DNA from: GBS-DC sp037442365
Lineage (GTDB): Bacteria > Armatimonadota > Fimbriimonadia > Fimbriimonadales > GBS-DC
Direction of reading: 5' to 3'
DNA length: 32,584 nt
NCBI GenBank assembly: GCA_037442365.1
Contig: JBBIQK010000034.1
Coordinates: forward strand, 1 to 32,584
Both the position numbers and the translations under genes were made by a program. Of this stretch, positions 1 to 7,849 are shown piece after piece. Position 1 is the stretch's first letter. The number at the start of each line of letters is the position of its first letter. A model generated the notes under the pieces. The model did no database searches. It worked only from the letters and a program-made list of their open reading frames with translations, and had not been told where the DNA came from.

Positions 1-52
1 GTTTTGTTTCTCATAGTTGTGAAGATACCCCAACGGCGCTTTTTTTTTTGGT
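1..52. other. Anomalous left edge of the window
   Basis: The first roughly 50 bases are AT-rich, unlike the GC-rich remainder, and include a run of ten T at about 41-50 followed by a GT-repeat. The reading frame of the downstream kinase has stop codons here at 14-16 and 20-22, so the kinase cannot continue upstream through it. It may be a contig end, an assembly error or a real breakpoint. No gene is visible in it. Confidence 0.5.
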
Positions 53-1312
53 GTGTGTGAGGGGCGTCTGGGGGAAAATTGGTGGCATTCGGTCGCTTTT
101 GAACTCAAAAGCTGTACCCTTACCAGCAGCCTGATGGGGTACAACCTGTTCAAGTTGCACACATGGCTGCGACTCACAGGCGGCGCGCCTGCCCGATCGG
201 GCAAAGACCCGCTCGCGCATATCCTGTACCTCAAACACGCCCAGCCTGAACGCTACCGCACGGCGCACAAGTTTCTCGAACCGAAGGACTATCTCAACCT
301 GCGCCTGACGGGGCGATTCGCCAGCTCCTGCGAGACGCTCGCCCTGCATTGGCTCACCGACAACCGCGACATTCGGCGCATCGACTACCATCCGACGCTG
401 CTGCGTCTGGCGGGACTGCGCCGCGAACAGTTGCTTGACCTGCATCCCAGCACGGCGGTTCTGGGCGCGATTCTGCCGTCGGTCGCGGACGAATGGGGGC
501 TGCCGCGTGAGGTTCAGGTCGTGCTGGGCACGCCCGATTTGCATGCGACGGCGATTGGCTCGGGCGGGCTGGGCGACTTTCAGGCGCACATGGCGCTCAG
601 CACCTCCGCATGGATCAGTTGCCATGTGCCCTTCAAGCGCACCGACCTCTGGCGCAACATCGCGACCCTACCCGCGGGCATTCCGGGGCGCTATTTTATT
701 GCGAACGAGCAGGAGACGGCGGGCGCGTGCGTGGATTGGCTCTGCCGTCTCCTCTGGGGCGCGTGCCCGCCGCCCGACGCCTACATACAGCTGGACACAT
801 GGGCGGCGCAGGCAGGAGCAGGCGCGGACGGATTGCGCTTCCTGCCGTGGCTGGTCGGCGAGCGCACGCCTGTCGAGAACCCGCACATTCGCGGCGGATT
901 CTGCCGCCTGAGCCTGAGTCACGGGCGTGCGGAGATGGCGCGCGCCGTACTGGAGGGCGTCGCGCTGAACGCCCGCTGGCTGCTGGAGGCGGTGGAACGG
1001 CTTGCAGGCAGGCGACTGGAACCGATTCGGCTGATTGGCGGCGGGACGCGCTCGGCGGTCTGGGCGCAGGTGATTGCCGATGTCCTCCAGCGGGAACTCT
1101 GGCAGATGGCGCAGCCCCAGATGGCGACCGTGCGCGGCGCAGGGATGCTCACCGCCGTCGCGATGGGCTGGACGGACTGGCAATCGCTGGAGCGGCATGC
1201 ACCTGTGCAGGCGCGCTTTACGCCCGACCCTGCACACGCCCGCCTCTATGACGCGATGTACCGTGAGTTCCGCGCCCGCTATCGGGTAGAGTCTCGCCGA
1301 TGGGCATTCTGA
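53..1312 (+). CDS. FGGY-family carbohydrate kinase (xylulokinase-like), 5'-truncated
   Basis: ATP-dependent sugar kinase of the FGGY family, probably acting on a pentulose or related sugar in the cytosol. Recognisable homology starts near residue 28 with GYNLFKLHTWLRLTGGAP and SGKDPLAHIL, which lie inside the N-terminal FGGY domain. KFLEPKDYLNLRLTGRF and GTPDLHATAIGSGG follow. The C-terminal domain carries LEGVALNARWLLEAVE and the signature IGGGTRSAVWAQVIADVL. The family normally has about 480-510 residues, so roughly the first 100 are missing, including the GIDLGTT-like phosphate-binding strand. The frame is blocked by stops at 14 and 20, so this is either a contig-edge artefact or a broken gene. 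The GTG at 53 is only the first available start; the true coding edge may be nearer 130. Its 3' end overlaps csaB by 13 nt. The substrate cannot be read from the sequence. Confidence 0.8.
   Translation: MCEGRLGENWWHSVAFELKSCTLTSSLMGYNLFKLHTWLRLTGGAPARSGKDPLAHILYLKHAQPERYRTAHKFLEPKDYLNLRLTGRFASSCETLALHWLTDNRDIRRIDYHPTLLRLAGLRREQLLDLHPSTAVLGAILPSVADEWGLPREVQVVLGTPDLHATAIGSGGLGDFQAHMALSTSAWISCHVPFKRTDLWRNIATLPAGIPGRYFIANEQETAGACVDWLCRLLWGACPPPDAYIQLDTWAAQAGAGADGLRFLPWLVGERTPVENPHIRGGFCRLSLSHGRAEMARAVLEGVALNARWLLEAVERLAGRRLEPIRLIGGGTRSAVWAQVIADVLQRELWQMAQPQMATVRGAGMLTAVAMGWTDWQSLERHAPVQARFTPDPAHARLYDAMYREFRARYRVESRRWAF
1287..1300 (+). promoter_or_regulatory. Possible leaderless promoter for csaB
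   Basis: GGGTAGAGT lies inside the end of the kinase gene. Its TAGAGT hexamer (1287-1292) fits a TANNNT -10 element and stands 7 nt before the csaB ATG. There is no Shine-Dalgarno sequence. The arrangement matches accC, wecB, the PTPS gene and polA in this window, but TAGAGT is a weak hexamer and the gene could simply be read through from the kinase. Confidence 0.3.
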
Positions 1313-2328
1313 TTGCAGGCTACTACGGCTACCGCAACTGGGGCGACGAAGGCTCGCTCGCGACCTTGCTTCAGGCGTTGCCGCGCGAGGCGGTGTGCGT
1401 GCTGTCGGGCGACCCTGCGTTCACCGAAGCGACTTACGGCGTGCGCGCCCTGCCCCGCATGGAGCTTCGCGCCGTGCGGCGCGCCGTTCGCGAATCGGAC
1501 GCGCTCATCTTCGGCGGCGGCAGCCTGCTGCAGGACGCGACCAGCCTGCGCTCGCTCCTCTACTACCTCGCGCTCATTCGCTGGGGGCTGCAGGCGCATG
1601 GCAGGGTGCTGCTGGTGGGACAGGGCGTCGGTCCGCTACGAAGGGGCGTCAGCCGCAGGCTCACGGCAAACCTGCTGCAGCGGGTTTCGTTCCTCAGTGT
1701 GCGCGACGCCGACTCCGCACGCTTGCTGGAACAGCTTGGCGTGCGCGGGGCGACAGTGGACGCCGACCTCACCTGGGCGCTGGAGCCGCAGCCATCGCAT
1801 GTCGAGTTAGAGACGCACGCCCGCTGGGTGGGCGTCGCGCCGCGCCTCTGGAAAGACGCGCCCGTGCAACAGGCGTTCGCGTCGCTCTGTCGCGCCCTGC
1901 AGGCGGACGGCTACCGCGCGCTGCTGATTCCTATGCAGGAGTCGCAGGATCGCGCCCTGTGCGAGGCGATTGCCGCCGAGTCGGGCGCGCAGACCCTGCC
2001 CCCGCCCCAGCATCCCGCACAGCTGCTCGGCGTGATGGCGCGGCTGGAGGCGATGATTGCGATGCGCCTGCACGGGGCGATTTTCGCCGCGTCGGCAGGC
2101 GCACCCGTGCTGTGCGTCGCCTACGACCCGAAGGTGGACGCGCTCGCCGCCCAGATCGACGCGCCAACCGTGCCCCTGCACGCACTACAAACCGAGATGC
2201 TGCAGGCGTGGGTGGCGTTCCCGCGCGAGACGCTCCGCGCCCGCCTGCAACAGACCGCGCCTGCACTTAAGAACGCTGCATGCGGGTTGCTGAAGCGCGT
2301 GCAAAAGGGTTGTGTTGGCTCCCCTTGA
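1300..2328 (+). CDS. csaB: Polysaccharide pyruvyl transferase CsaB
   Basis: Predicted to transfer pyruvate from phosphoenolpyruvate as a ketal onto a cell-wall polysaccharide. In known systems this modification is what S-layer homology (SLH) domains bind, so the gene points to a pyruvylated wall polymer and an S-layer. The 342-residue protein opens with ILIAGYYGYRNWGDEG, the typical CsaB N-terminus. It continues with ALIFGGGSLLQDATS, VLLVGQGVGPL, a VRDADSARLLEQLGV segment and a C-terminal AMRLHGAIFAASAGAPVLCVAYDPKV block, the conserved family landmarks. ATG at 1300 overlaps the kinase stop by 13 nt and has no Shine-Dalgarno, so translation is either coupled or leaderless. The stop codon overlaps the -35 element of the nrdR promoter. 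No SLH-domain gene lies in the window. Confidence 0.9.
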   Translation: MGILIAGYYGYRNWGDEGSLATLLQALPREAVCVLSGDPAFTEATYGVRALPRMELRAVRRAVRESDALIFGGGSLLQDATSLRSLLYYLALIRWGLQAHGRVLLVGQGVGPLRRGVSRRLTANLLQRVSFLSVRDADSARLLEQLGVRGATVDADLTWALEPQPSHVELETHARWVGVAPRLWKDAPVQQAFASLCRALQADGYRALLIPMQESQDRALCEAIAAESGAQTLPPPQHPAQLLGVMARLEAMIAMRLHGAIFAASAGAPVLCVAYDPKVDALAAQIDAPTVPLHALQTEMLQAWVAFPRETLRARLQQTAPALKNAACGLLKRVQKGCVGSP

Positions 2329-2353
2329 CAAACCCGTCCTGATGTGCTATAAT
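2325..2353 (+). promoter_or_regulatory. Consensus sigma70-type promoter of the nrdR-nrdJ operon
   Basis: TTGACA (2325-2330) and TATAAT (2348-2353) are separated by exactly 17 nt, a perfect consensus. The predicted start is near 2360, giving a leader of about 62 nt. An 11-bp inverted repeat, CTATAATATAG (2347-2357), covers the -10 element. It resembles the core of NrdR boxes, which would allow NrdR autoregulation, but the outer ACAC/GTGT flanks of the usual box are absent and no second box was found. Confidence 0.85.
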
Positions 2354-2360
2354 ATAGATA

Positions 2361-2406
2361 GCCACAAGATGTAGGGGCAACAGGATGCGCCCTGTGAATA
2401 TGTGGC
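2361..2406 (+). promoter_or_regulatory. Structured 5' leader of nrdR-nrdJ (candidate RNA element)
   Basis: The predicted untranslated leader contains a perfect 6-bp outer pairing, GCCACA (2361-2366) with TGTGGC (2401-2406). It encloses a 5-bp inner hairpin, ACAGG (2380-2384) with CCTGT (2391-2395). The outer arm begins at the predicted transcription start and closes about 16 nt before the nrdR ATG, just upstream of the weak GAGG ribosome-binding region. I do not recognise a known riboswitch. The short stems could be chance. Confidence 0.35.
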
Positions 2407-2422
2407 AAAGTGAGGCGAGACA

Positions 2423-2902
2423 ATGCGATGCCCATACTGCGGCGTGGATGAAGACCATGTAGTGGACTCGCGCCCTTCGCAGGGCGGCGCGGTCATCCGA
2501 CGACGACGCGAGTGCCTCCGCTGCGGCAAGCGCTACACCACCTTCGAACGCTACGAAGAGCGACCGCTGATGGTCGTCAAAAAGGATGGACGACGCGAGC
2601 CGTTTGACCGCAGCAAAATCCTCAACGGCATGGTGGTCGCCTGCCAGAAACGCCCGGTGAGCATGGATGTCCTCGAAAAAGCCGTCGAGGAGATCGATCA
2701 GGAAATCCAGAACCGCGATGAGACCGAAATCAGCAGCGCGGAAATCGGGCGCATGGTGATGGACAAACTGCTGCAGATTGACCCCGTCGCCTATGTGCGC
2801 TTCGCCTCCGTGTACGAAGAGTTCAACGACCCGCAGCAGTTCAGCCGTGTGGTGCAGATGCTCACCCGCCAGCAAAAACGCGCCACCCGCGCCGAATCGT
2901 GA
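2423..2902 (+). CDS. nrdR: Transcriptional repressor NrdR
   Basis: Zinc- and nucleotide-dependent repressor of ribonucleotide reductase genes; it senses ATP/dATP through an ATP-cone. The 159-residue protein has the normal family length. The N-terminal zinc ribbon is MRCPYCG...RRRECLRCGKRYTTFER, with two CxxC pairs (C3, C6 and C31, C34). The ATP-cone begins at LMVVKKDGRREPFDRSKIL and runs to YVRFASVYEEF. It is the first gene of a two-gene operon with class II ribonucleotide reductase, 15 nt upstream of it, so the regulator sits directly with its expected target. ATG at 2423 is the only start consistent with the zinc ribbon; upstream there is a weak GAGG. Family assignment is secure; autoregulation is inferred from the promoter palindrome. 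Confidence 0.97.
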   Translation: MRCPYCGVDEDHVVDSRPSQGGAVIRRRRECLRCGKRYTTFERYEERPLMVVKKDGRREPFDRSKILNGMVVACQKRPVSMDVLEKAVEEIDQEIQNRDETEISSAEIGRMVMDKLLQIDPVAYVRFASVYEEFNDPQQFSRVVQMLTRQQKRATRAES

Positions 2903-2917
2903 GCAAGGAGGGCGACC

Positions 2918-5900
2918 ATGCATCACCCACAGGAAGGAGTCGTTGAGTTGGGCTTCGAGACCAACGGCGCGGTGGTCGAGACGCGCGAACCCACCCGCCC
3001 CAAGCCCAGCAGCGCCGCCGAACGCTACGGATTCGTCCCCCGCGAGAAGCACGACACCCTCAACACGGGCAGAGGGCTGACTATCGAACGGCGTTTCACC
3101 CGCGCAGGCATAGACCCCTTCGACGAAGTGGAATGGGAGCGGCGCACGGCGGTCATCACTGACGAGCGCGGGCGCGTAGTGTTCGAACAGCGCGCGGTGG
3201 AAGTGCCCGCCTTCTGGAGCCAGCTGGCAACGAATGTGGTCGTCTCCAAATACTTTCGCGGACAGATGGGCGCGCCCGAACGCGAAACCAGCGTGCGACA
3301 GGTCATCGGGCGCGTGGTGGACACCCTGACCGACTGGGGCAGGCAGATGCGCTACTTCGCATCCGACGAAGACGCCGACGCCTTCCGCGACGAGCTGAAG
3401 TACCTCCTGCTGCACCAGTACGGCGCGTTCAACAGTCCCGTCTGGTTCAATGTCGGAATCGAGCCCCGCGCTCAGTGCTCGGCGTGTTTCATTGTCTTCG
3501 TCGAAGACACGATGGAGTCGATTCTGGAGCTGGCGAAGACAGAGGGGATGATTTTTAAATTCGGCTCCGGGTCGGGCTCGAATCTGTCGCGCTTGCGCGG
3601 CTCGCAGGAGTACCTGTCGGGCGGGGGGCGCGCGTCGGGACCCGTCTCCTTTATGCGCGGGTTCGACGCCTTCGCAGGGGTCATCAAGAGCGGGGGCAAG
3701 ACGCGCCGCGCCGCCAAGATGGTCATCCTGAACATCGACCATCCCGACATCGTAGAGTTCATCGAGTGCAAGGCGAACGAGGAGAAAAAAGCGTGGGCGC
3801 TCATCGAGGCGGGCTACGACCCCGGCTTCAATGTGTCCGGCGGCGCATACGACTCGGTCTTTTTCCAGAACGCCAACCACAGCGTGCGCGTCACGGACGA
3901 GTTTATGCAGGCGGTGGAGACCGACGGCGAATGGCGCACCACTGCCCGCACCACAGGCGAGCCGCTGGGAACCTACCGCGCGCGCGACCTGTTCCGCAAA
4001 ATTGCCGAAGCCGCGTGGGTGTGCGGCGACCCCGGACTGCAGTTCCACGACGCCACCAACCGCTGGCACACGGTCAAAAACAGCGGCGCGATTGAGGCGA
4101 GCAATCCGTGCTTCACGGGCGATAGCCTCGTTTACACCAGCAAAGGACTGATCCCCTTCCGCGAGATTATCCAGCGTGTGAACGCGGGCGAGTCGTTCCT
4201 GATCTACACGCACAATCGCACGGCTGCCCCGCCCGGTGAAGGCGTGCGGCTGAGTGAGCCGACCCAATGGATGATTACAGGCGTCCACGAGGTGGTGCGA
4301 CTGCGGTTCTCGAACGGAATCGAGGTGCGCTGCACGCCGAATCACCGCTTCTTCACGCGCAATCGGGGGATGGTGCGTGCGGATGAATTGACTCCCGAAG
4401 ACTCCGTGCTGGTGGCAGATGCGCCCTGTCCTCCTACAGACGCCTCATGGCGTATACCCGCCCCTGCGGACTGGCAGCAACTGCGCGCGAAGGGCGAGCG
4501 ACACGCGCAGCTGAACCTGCCTGCGGAATGGTCGCCCGCGTTTGCCGAACTGCTGGGACATCTCACGGGCGATGGCTCGTTCGTTCACTCCAGCCCGATG
4601 GTCATCTGGATTTACGGCGGCGAGGAGGAACAGACGCACCTGCTCCCGCGCCATCGAGCCGTGCTGGAATCGCTTGGACTGCGCCTGCATGTGAGTCAGC
4701 AAGCCAACGGCACAGTGCAAATGCGCGTGGTGCGCGCCGCCTTCAGTCGCTTCCTCGAATCGCTGGGGGTACGCCGTGCAAAGGCGCAGGAAAAACAGGT
4801 GCCCGCATCCATCTTTCAGGCGCCGCCCGAAATCGTCGCCGCCTACCTGCGTGGGCTATTCACGGCGGACGGATGCGCCCGCGACGACCAGAAAAAGGGC
4901 GTGCGCTATGTCGGTCTGGGCAGCAAGTCGCTCACGCTCCTGCAGCAGGTGCAGCAACTACTCCTGATGTTCGGCATCCAGAGCCGCATTTACACGCAAC
5001 CGCCCAAGAGAGCCTCTTTCCGCTACACACGCCGACGCGACGGGCAGCAGATGGTCTACGAATCGCAGGGCGCTTCCTATGACCTGCGCATCACGGGTCC
5101 TTCGCTGAGGCGTTTCTGCGAGCAGATTGGGTTCGCTCTCCCCAGCAAACAGCAAACGCTGGAACGCTGGGCGCGCGAACACCGATTCTACGAGGTCTCT
5201 GTCGAAGCGCGACTGGTCGAGCGCGTGTCGGACGGATATGAACTCACCTACAACCTCACCGAGCCGCTCCATCACACCTATATCGTGAACGGGCTGGTCG
5301 TCGCCAACTGTTCGGAGTTTGTGTTTTTGAACGATACCTCCTGCAATCTCGCGAGCCTGAACCTGATGAAGTTCCGCCTGTCTGATGGGCGGTTTGACGC
5401 TGACGCCTTTCGTGCGGCGGTGCGTATTTTCATCACGGCGCAGGAGATTATCGTCGACAACTCGGCGTATCCCACCGAGAGGATTGCTGACAACAGCCAC
5501 AACTTCCGCCCGCTGGGGCTGGGCTATGCGAATCTGGGCGCATTACTGATGTCGCTCGGCTTGCCGTATGACAGCGACGCGGGGCGCGCCTACGCCGCGC
5601 TGATGACCGCGCTGATGCATGGCGAGGCGTATCGACAGTCGGCGATTATCGCCCGCGACTGCGGCGCGCCGTTCCCCGCCTTCGAGCTGAACCGCGATCC
5701 GATGCTGGAAGTGATGCGCCTGCATGCCGACTCGCTGAACCAGATTCCCGACGCGCTGGTTCCCGAAGAGTTGCTCCAGCAGGCGCGCGCCCTGTACGCC
5801 GAAATGATACAGCTGGGCGAGCAGCACGGCTACCGCAACGCGCAGGTCACGGTACTGGCTCCCACCGGAACCATTTCGTTTCTGATGGACTGCGACACGA

Positions 5901-6976
5901 CAGGCATCGAACCCGACATCGCGCTGGTGAAATACAAGACACTGGTCGGCGGCGGGATGCTCAAAATCGTGAACAACACCGTGCCGCTCGCGCTGCAGCA
6001 GCTGGGCTACGGCGACGAGGAGCGCGAAGCCATCCTGCGCTATATCGATGAACACGACACTATCGAGGGCGCGCCGTACCTGAAGGAGGAACACCTGTCC
6101 GTGTTCGACTGCGCGTTCCGACCTGCAAAGGGCGTGCGGAGCCTCGCGCCGATGGCGCATGTGAAGATGATGGCGGCGGTACAGCCGTTTTTGAGCGGCG
6201 CCATCTCCAAAACGGTCAACATGCCCCACACCGCCACGCCCGAAGACATCGAACAGATTTACCTGCAGGCGTGGAAGCTGGGGCTGAAAGCCATCGCGAT
6301 TTACCGCGACGGCAGCAAGCGCACGCAGCCGCTGTCGACCAGGAAGCCCGACGCCGAGCCAGAGTCGGCAAGCGCGCGCCCCGTCCGCAGACGCCTGCCC
6401 GACGAACGCCGCAGCATCACCCACAAGTTCAGCGTCGCCGGGCACGAGGGCTACATCACGGTCGGCATGTACGAAGACGGCGCGCCCGGCGAGATTTTCC
6501 TCACGATGGCGAAGGAAGGCTCCGTGATTTCGGGGCTGATGGACGCTTTTGCGACCGCCATCTCCCTCGCATTGCAGTACGGCGTGCCGCTGGAGAAACT
6601 GGTGGAGAAGTTCTCCTACACGCGCTTCCAGCCGAGCGGTTTTACCAACAACCCGCAGATTCCTGTGGCGACCTCCATCGTGGACTACATCTTTCGCTGG
6701 CTGGGCGCGAAGTTCCTGCAAACCCCGCCGCAGCCGTCGGAGCCGCTGCACGAGAACGGCGTTCCTGCGGAAGCACTGCCTGTAGAGGCGGGCGTACAGG
6801 GCGGCGCGGGCGAGACGGTCTCTCCACACGGGCAGGGCGCACAGACCACGGACTGGTCGAAACTGATACGGCTGCAGCAGGACGCGCCGCCCTGCCCTAC
6901 CTGCGGCATGATTATGACCCGCTCCGGCGCATGCTACCAGTGCCTCAACTGCGGGATGTCGTTCGGCTGCGGATAG
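2918..6976 (+). CDS. nrdJ: Class II (adenosylcobalamin-dependent) ribonucleotide reductase NrdJ, intein-containing precursor
   Basis: Makes deoxyribonucleotides from ribonucleotides with an adenosylcobalamin-generated thiyl radical, without needing oxygen. The precursor has 1352 residues; removing the 400-residue intein (398-797) leaves 952, in the usual range. AAGGAGG (2905-2911) sits 6 nt before ATG. The N-extein has SACFIVFVEDTMESIL with C190, the probable partner of the redox pair, then FGSGSGSNLSRLRG. The C-extein resumes with CSEFVFLNDTSCNLASLNL, giving the radical cysteine C798, E800 and the second redox cysteine C809; N396 completes the NPCSE motif. APTGTISFLMDCDTTGIEP follows, then a TSCPD-type domain (about 1165-1275) and a C-terminal zinc ribbon, CPTCG...CYQCLNCG. 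It is co-transcribed with nrdR. The enzyme cannot be active until spliced, because the intein splits the radical-cysteine loop. No separate cobalamin riboswitch precedes it. Confidence 0.96.
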   Translation: MHHPQEGVVELGFETNGAVVETREPTRPKPSSAAERYGFVPREKHDTLNTGRGLTIERRFTRAGIDPFDEVEWERRTAVITDERGRVVFEQRAVEVPAFWSQLATNVVVSKYFRGQMGAPERETSVRQVIGRVVDTLTDWGRQMRYFASDEDADAFRDELKYLLLHQYGAFNSPVWFNVGIEPRAQCSACFIVFVEDTMESILELAKTEGMIFKFGSGSGSNLSRLRGSQEYLSGGGRASGPVSFMRGFDAFAGVIKSGGKTRRAAKMVILNIDHPDIVEFIECKANEEKKAWALIEAGYDPGFNVSGGAYDSVFFQNANHSVRVTDEFMQAVETDGEWRTTARTTGEPLGTYRARDLFRKIAEAAWVCGDPGLQFHDATNRWHTVKNSGAIEASNPCFTGDSLVYTSKGLIPFREIIQRVNAGESFLIYTHNRTAAPPGEGVRLSEPTQWMITGVHEVVRLRFSNGIEVRCTPNHRFFTRNRGMVRADELTPEDSVLVADAPCPPTDASWRIPAPADWQQLRAKGERHAQLNLPAEWSPAFAELLGHLTGDGSFVHSSPMVIWIYGGEEEQTHLLPRHRAVLESLGLRLHVSQQANGTVQMRVVRAAFSRFLESLGVRRAKAQEKQVPASIFQAPPEIVAAYLRGLFTADGCARDDQKKGVRYVGLGSKSLTLLQQVQQLLLMFGIQSRIYTQPPKRASFRYTRRRDGQQMVYESQGASYDLRITGPSLRRFCEQIGFALPSKQQTLERWAREHRFYEVSVEARLVERVSDGYELTYNLTEPLHHTYIVNGLVVANCSEFVFLNDTSCNLASLNLMKFRLSDGRFDADAFRAAVRIFITAQEIIVDNSAYPTERIADNSHNFRPLGLGYANLGALLMSLGLPYDSDAGRAYAALMTALMHGEAYRQSAIIARDCGAPFPAFELNRDPMLEVMRLHADSLNQIPDALVPEELLQQARALYAEMIQLGEQHGYRNAQVTVLAPTGTISFLMDCDTTGIEPDIALVKYKTLVGGGMLKIVNNTVPLALQQLGYGDEEREAILRYIDEHDTIEGAPYLKEEHLSVFDCAFRPAKGVRSLAPMAHVKMMAAVQPFLSGAISKTVNMPHTATPEDIEQIYLQAWKLGLKAIAIYRDGSKRTQPLSTRKPDAEPESASARPVRRRLPDERRSITHKFSVAGHEGYITVGMYEDGAPGEIFLTMAKEGSVISGLMDAFATAISLALQYGVPLEKLVEKFSYTRFQPSGFTNNPQIPVATSIVDYIFRWLGAKFLQTPPQPSEPLHENGVPAEALPVEAGVQGGAGETVSPHGQGAQTTDWSKLIRLQQDAPPCPTCGMIMTRSGACYQCLNCGMSFGCG
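4109..5308 (+). mobile_element. Intein with LAGLIDADG homing endonuclease, inserted in NrdJ
   Basis: In-frame protein-splicing element of 400 residues (C398-N797 of the precursor) inserted between NP and CSEF of the NrdJ active-site loop. Block A is CFTGDSLVYT with nucleophile C398. Block B is CTPNHRFF with the TxxH Thr and His (about 473-476). Two LAGLIDADG-type helices, LLGHLTGDGSF (about 544-554) and LRGLFTADGCA (about 645-655), mark an intact-looking endonuclease. Block F/G ends HHTYIVNGLVVAN, followed by extein C798. The residue before the terminal Asn is Ala796, not the common His; other inteins also vary here. There is no frameshift, so splicing and homing both look possible. Class II reductases are known intein hosts. 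Confidence 0.95.
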
Positions 6977-7010
6977 GCAGGAACATCCTCGCGGTGCGAA
7001 AAAATTGGGC

Positions 7011-7016
7011 TATAAT
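7011..7016 (+). promoter_or_regulatory. -10 element upstream of the prepilin gene
   Basis: TATAAT lies 21 nt before the ATG at 7038, preceded by GGGC. No good -35 is visible at the 17-nt spacing. The short leader carries the GAGGAGG ribosome-binding site. Confidence 0.5.
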
Positions 7017-7037
7017 TGCACACACGAGGAGGCGCTG

Positions 7038-7829
7038 ATGCATAGGAGAGCCTTTACACTCATCGAGTTGCTGGTGGTGATTGCGATTATCGCCATCCTG
7101 GCGGCAATCCTGTTTCCGGTGTTTGCGCAGGCGCGTGAGAAGGCGCGCCAGACGACCTGTTTGTCGAACCTGCGTCAGCTGGGGACGGCATTTGTGATGT
7201 ACCGCGCCGACTGGGACAGCAAAAACCCCGGACCGGGCGACGGCGGGCGATGCCCCGGACAGTGGAATGAACCCGACTGGCCCTACTGGATGACGGGATT
7301 CCGCTCCTACCTCGAAGCCCAGTGGGTACCGTGTTTCCCCGTGCTGCTGCGCGTTACGGACCCCGACTCGCCTGTGAGCGGCATCTGGCTGCTGTATGGG
7401 CATGTGACGAAGGGCGTGATATACAGCTATGTGAAAAACCCAGACATTTACATCTGCCCTTCGGATCGGCGCGGGCGGGAGAAAAAACTCAGCTACTCCA
7501 TGAACGCCATCGCGGGCTACATCCCTGAACAGGTTGTCGAGCGACCTGCGGAGTTTGTGCAGCTGGTAGACGAGGGCGAGACGCTCAACGATGGCTACTT
7601 CTGGGCGATGGATGGCAATCGGTTTGTGGATTGCCCGTCTATCAAGCACAACGGCGGCGCAAACTTCCAGTTCTACGACGGGCACTCGAAGTGGGTGCGC
7701 GCCCGCCACAAGCCCGAAGAGGCGCGAGTCGACAGGTGTCAGGACACGGTGCCCAAACACTACTTCTGCCCCACAATTCCGTTCCCGGAGTCGCGTTTCT
7801 ACGAGGACGGCTGCCAGCAGGCGCCCTGA
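7038..7829 (+). CDS. Type II/IV prepilin-like protein with H-X9-DG C-terminal motif (DUF1559-type)
   Basis: Secreted pseudopilin-like protein of 263 residues, processed by prepilin peptidase. It begins MHRRA-FTLIELLVVIAIIAI, a methylation/cleavage signature followed by the hydrophobic helix; the -1 residue is Ala instead of the usual Gly, and the +5 Glu is present. LFPVFAQAREKARQ and CLSNLRQLG follow, a stretch I associate with Armatimonadota and Planctomycetes prepilins. Near the C-terminus, HNGGANFQFYDG is a perfect H-X9-DG motif. The start is ATG 7038, with GAGGAGG (7026-7032) five nt upstream; an in-frame ATG at 7005 precedes the -10 element and lacks a ribosome-binding site. No pilus assembly genes are nearby. 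The function of this large paralogous family is not established. Confidence 0.9.
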   Translation: MHRRAFTLIELLVVIAIIAILAAILFPVFAQAREKARQTTCLSNLRQLGTAFVMYRADWDSKNPGPGDGGRCPGQWNEPDWPYWMTGFRSYLEAQWVPCFPVLLRVTDPDSPVSGIWLLYGHVTKGVIYSYVKNPDIYICPSDRRGREKKLSYSMNAIAGYIPEQVVERPAEFVQLVDEGETLNDGYFWAMDGNRFVDCPSIKHNGGANFQFYDGHSKWVRARHKPEEARVDRCQDTVPKHYFCPTIPFPESRFYEDGCQQAP

Positions 7830-7835
7830 GCGGGG

Positions 7836-7849
7836 TATACTCGCCCCGA
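7836..7849 (+). promoter_or_regulatory. Leaderless-type promoter of accC
   Basis: GGGGTATACT: the TATACT hexamer (7836-7841) ends 7 nt before the ATG at 7849 and there is no Shine-Dalgarno. Transcription would start at or next to the A of ATG. No convincing -35 is seen; the GG before TATACT may act as an extended element. Confidence 0.55.

Noticed and set aside
1..30. The first 28-30 bases look a little like a CRISPR repeat
   Set aside because: There is only one copy and no spacer-repeat periodicity or cas gene in the window.
2354..2422. Cobalamin riboswitch before the B12-dependent reductase
   Set aside because: The leader is only about 62 nt and lacks a B12-box-like core; nrdJ itself follows nrdR by 15 nt.
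2267..4345. Long minus-strand open frame of 692 codons opposite nrdR and nrdJ
   Set aside because: It lies antisense to two secure genes, and its translation has no recognisable domain. Long antisense frames are expected in GC-rich coding DNA.
5543..6829. Minus-strand 428-codon frame opposite the nrdJ C-extein
   Set aside because: Antisense shadow of conserved reductase and TSCPD sequence; no domain or ribosome-binding support.
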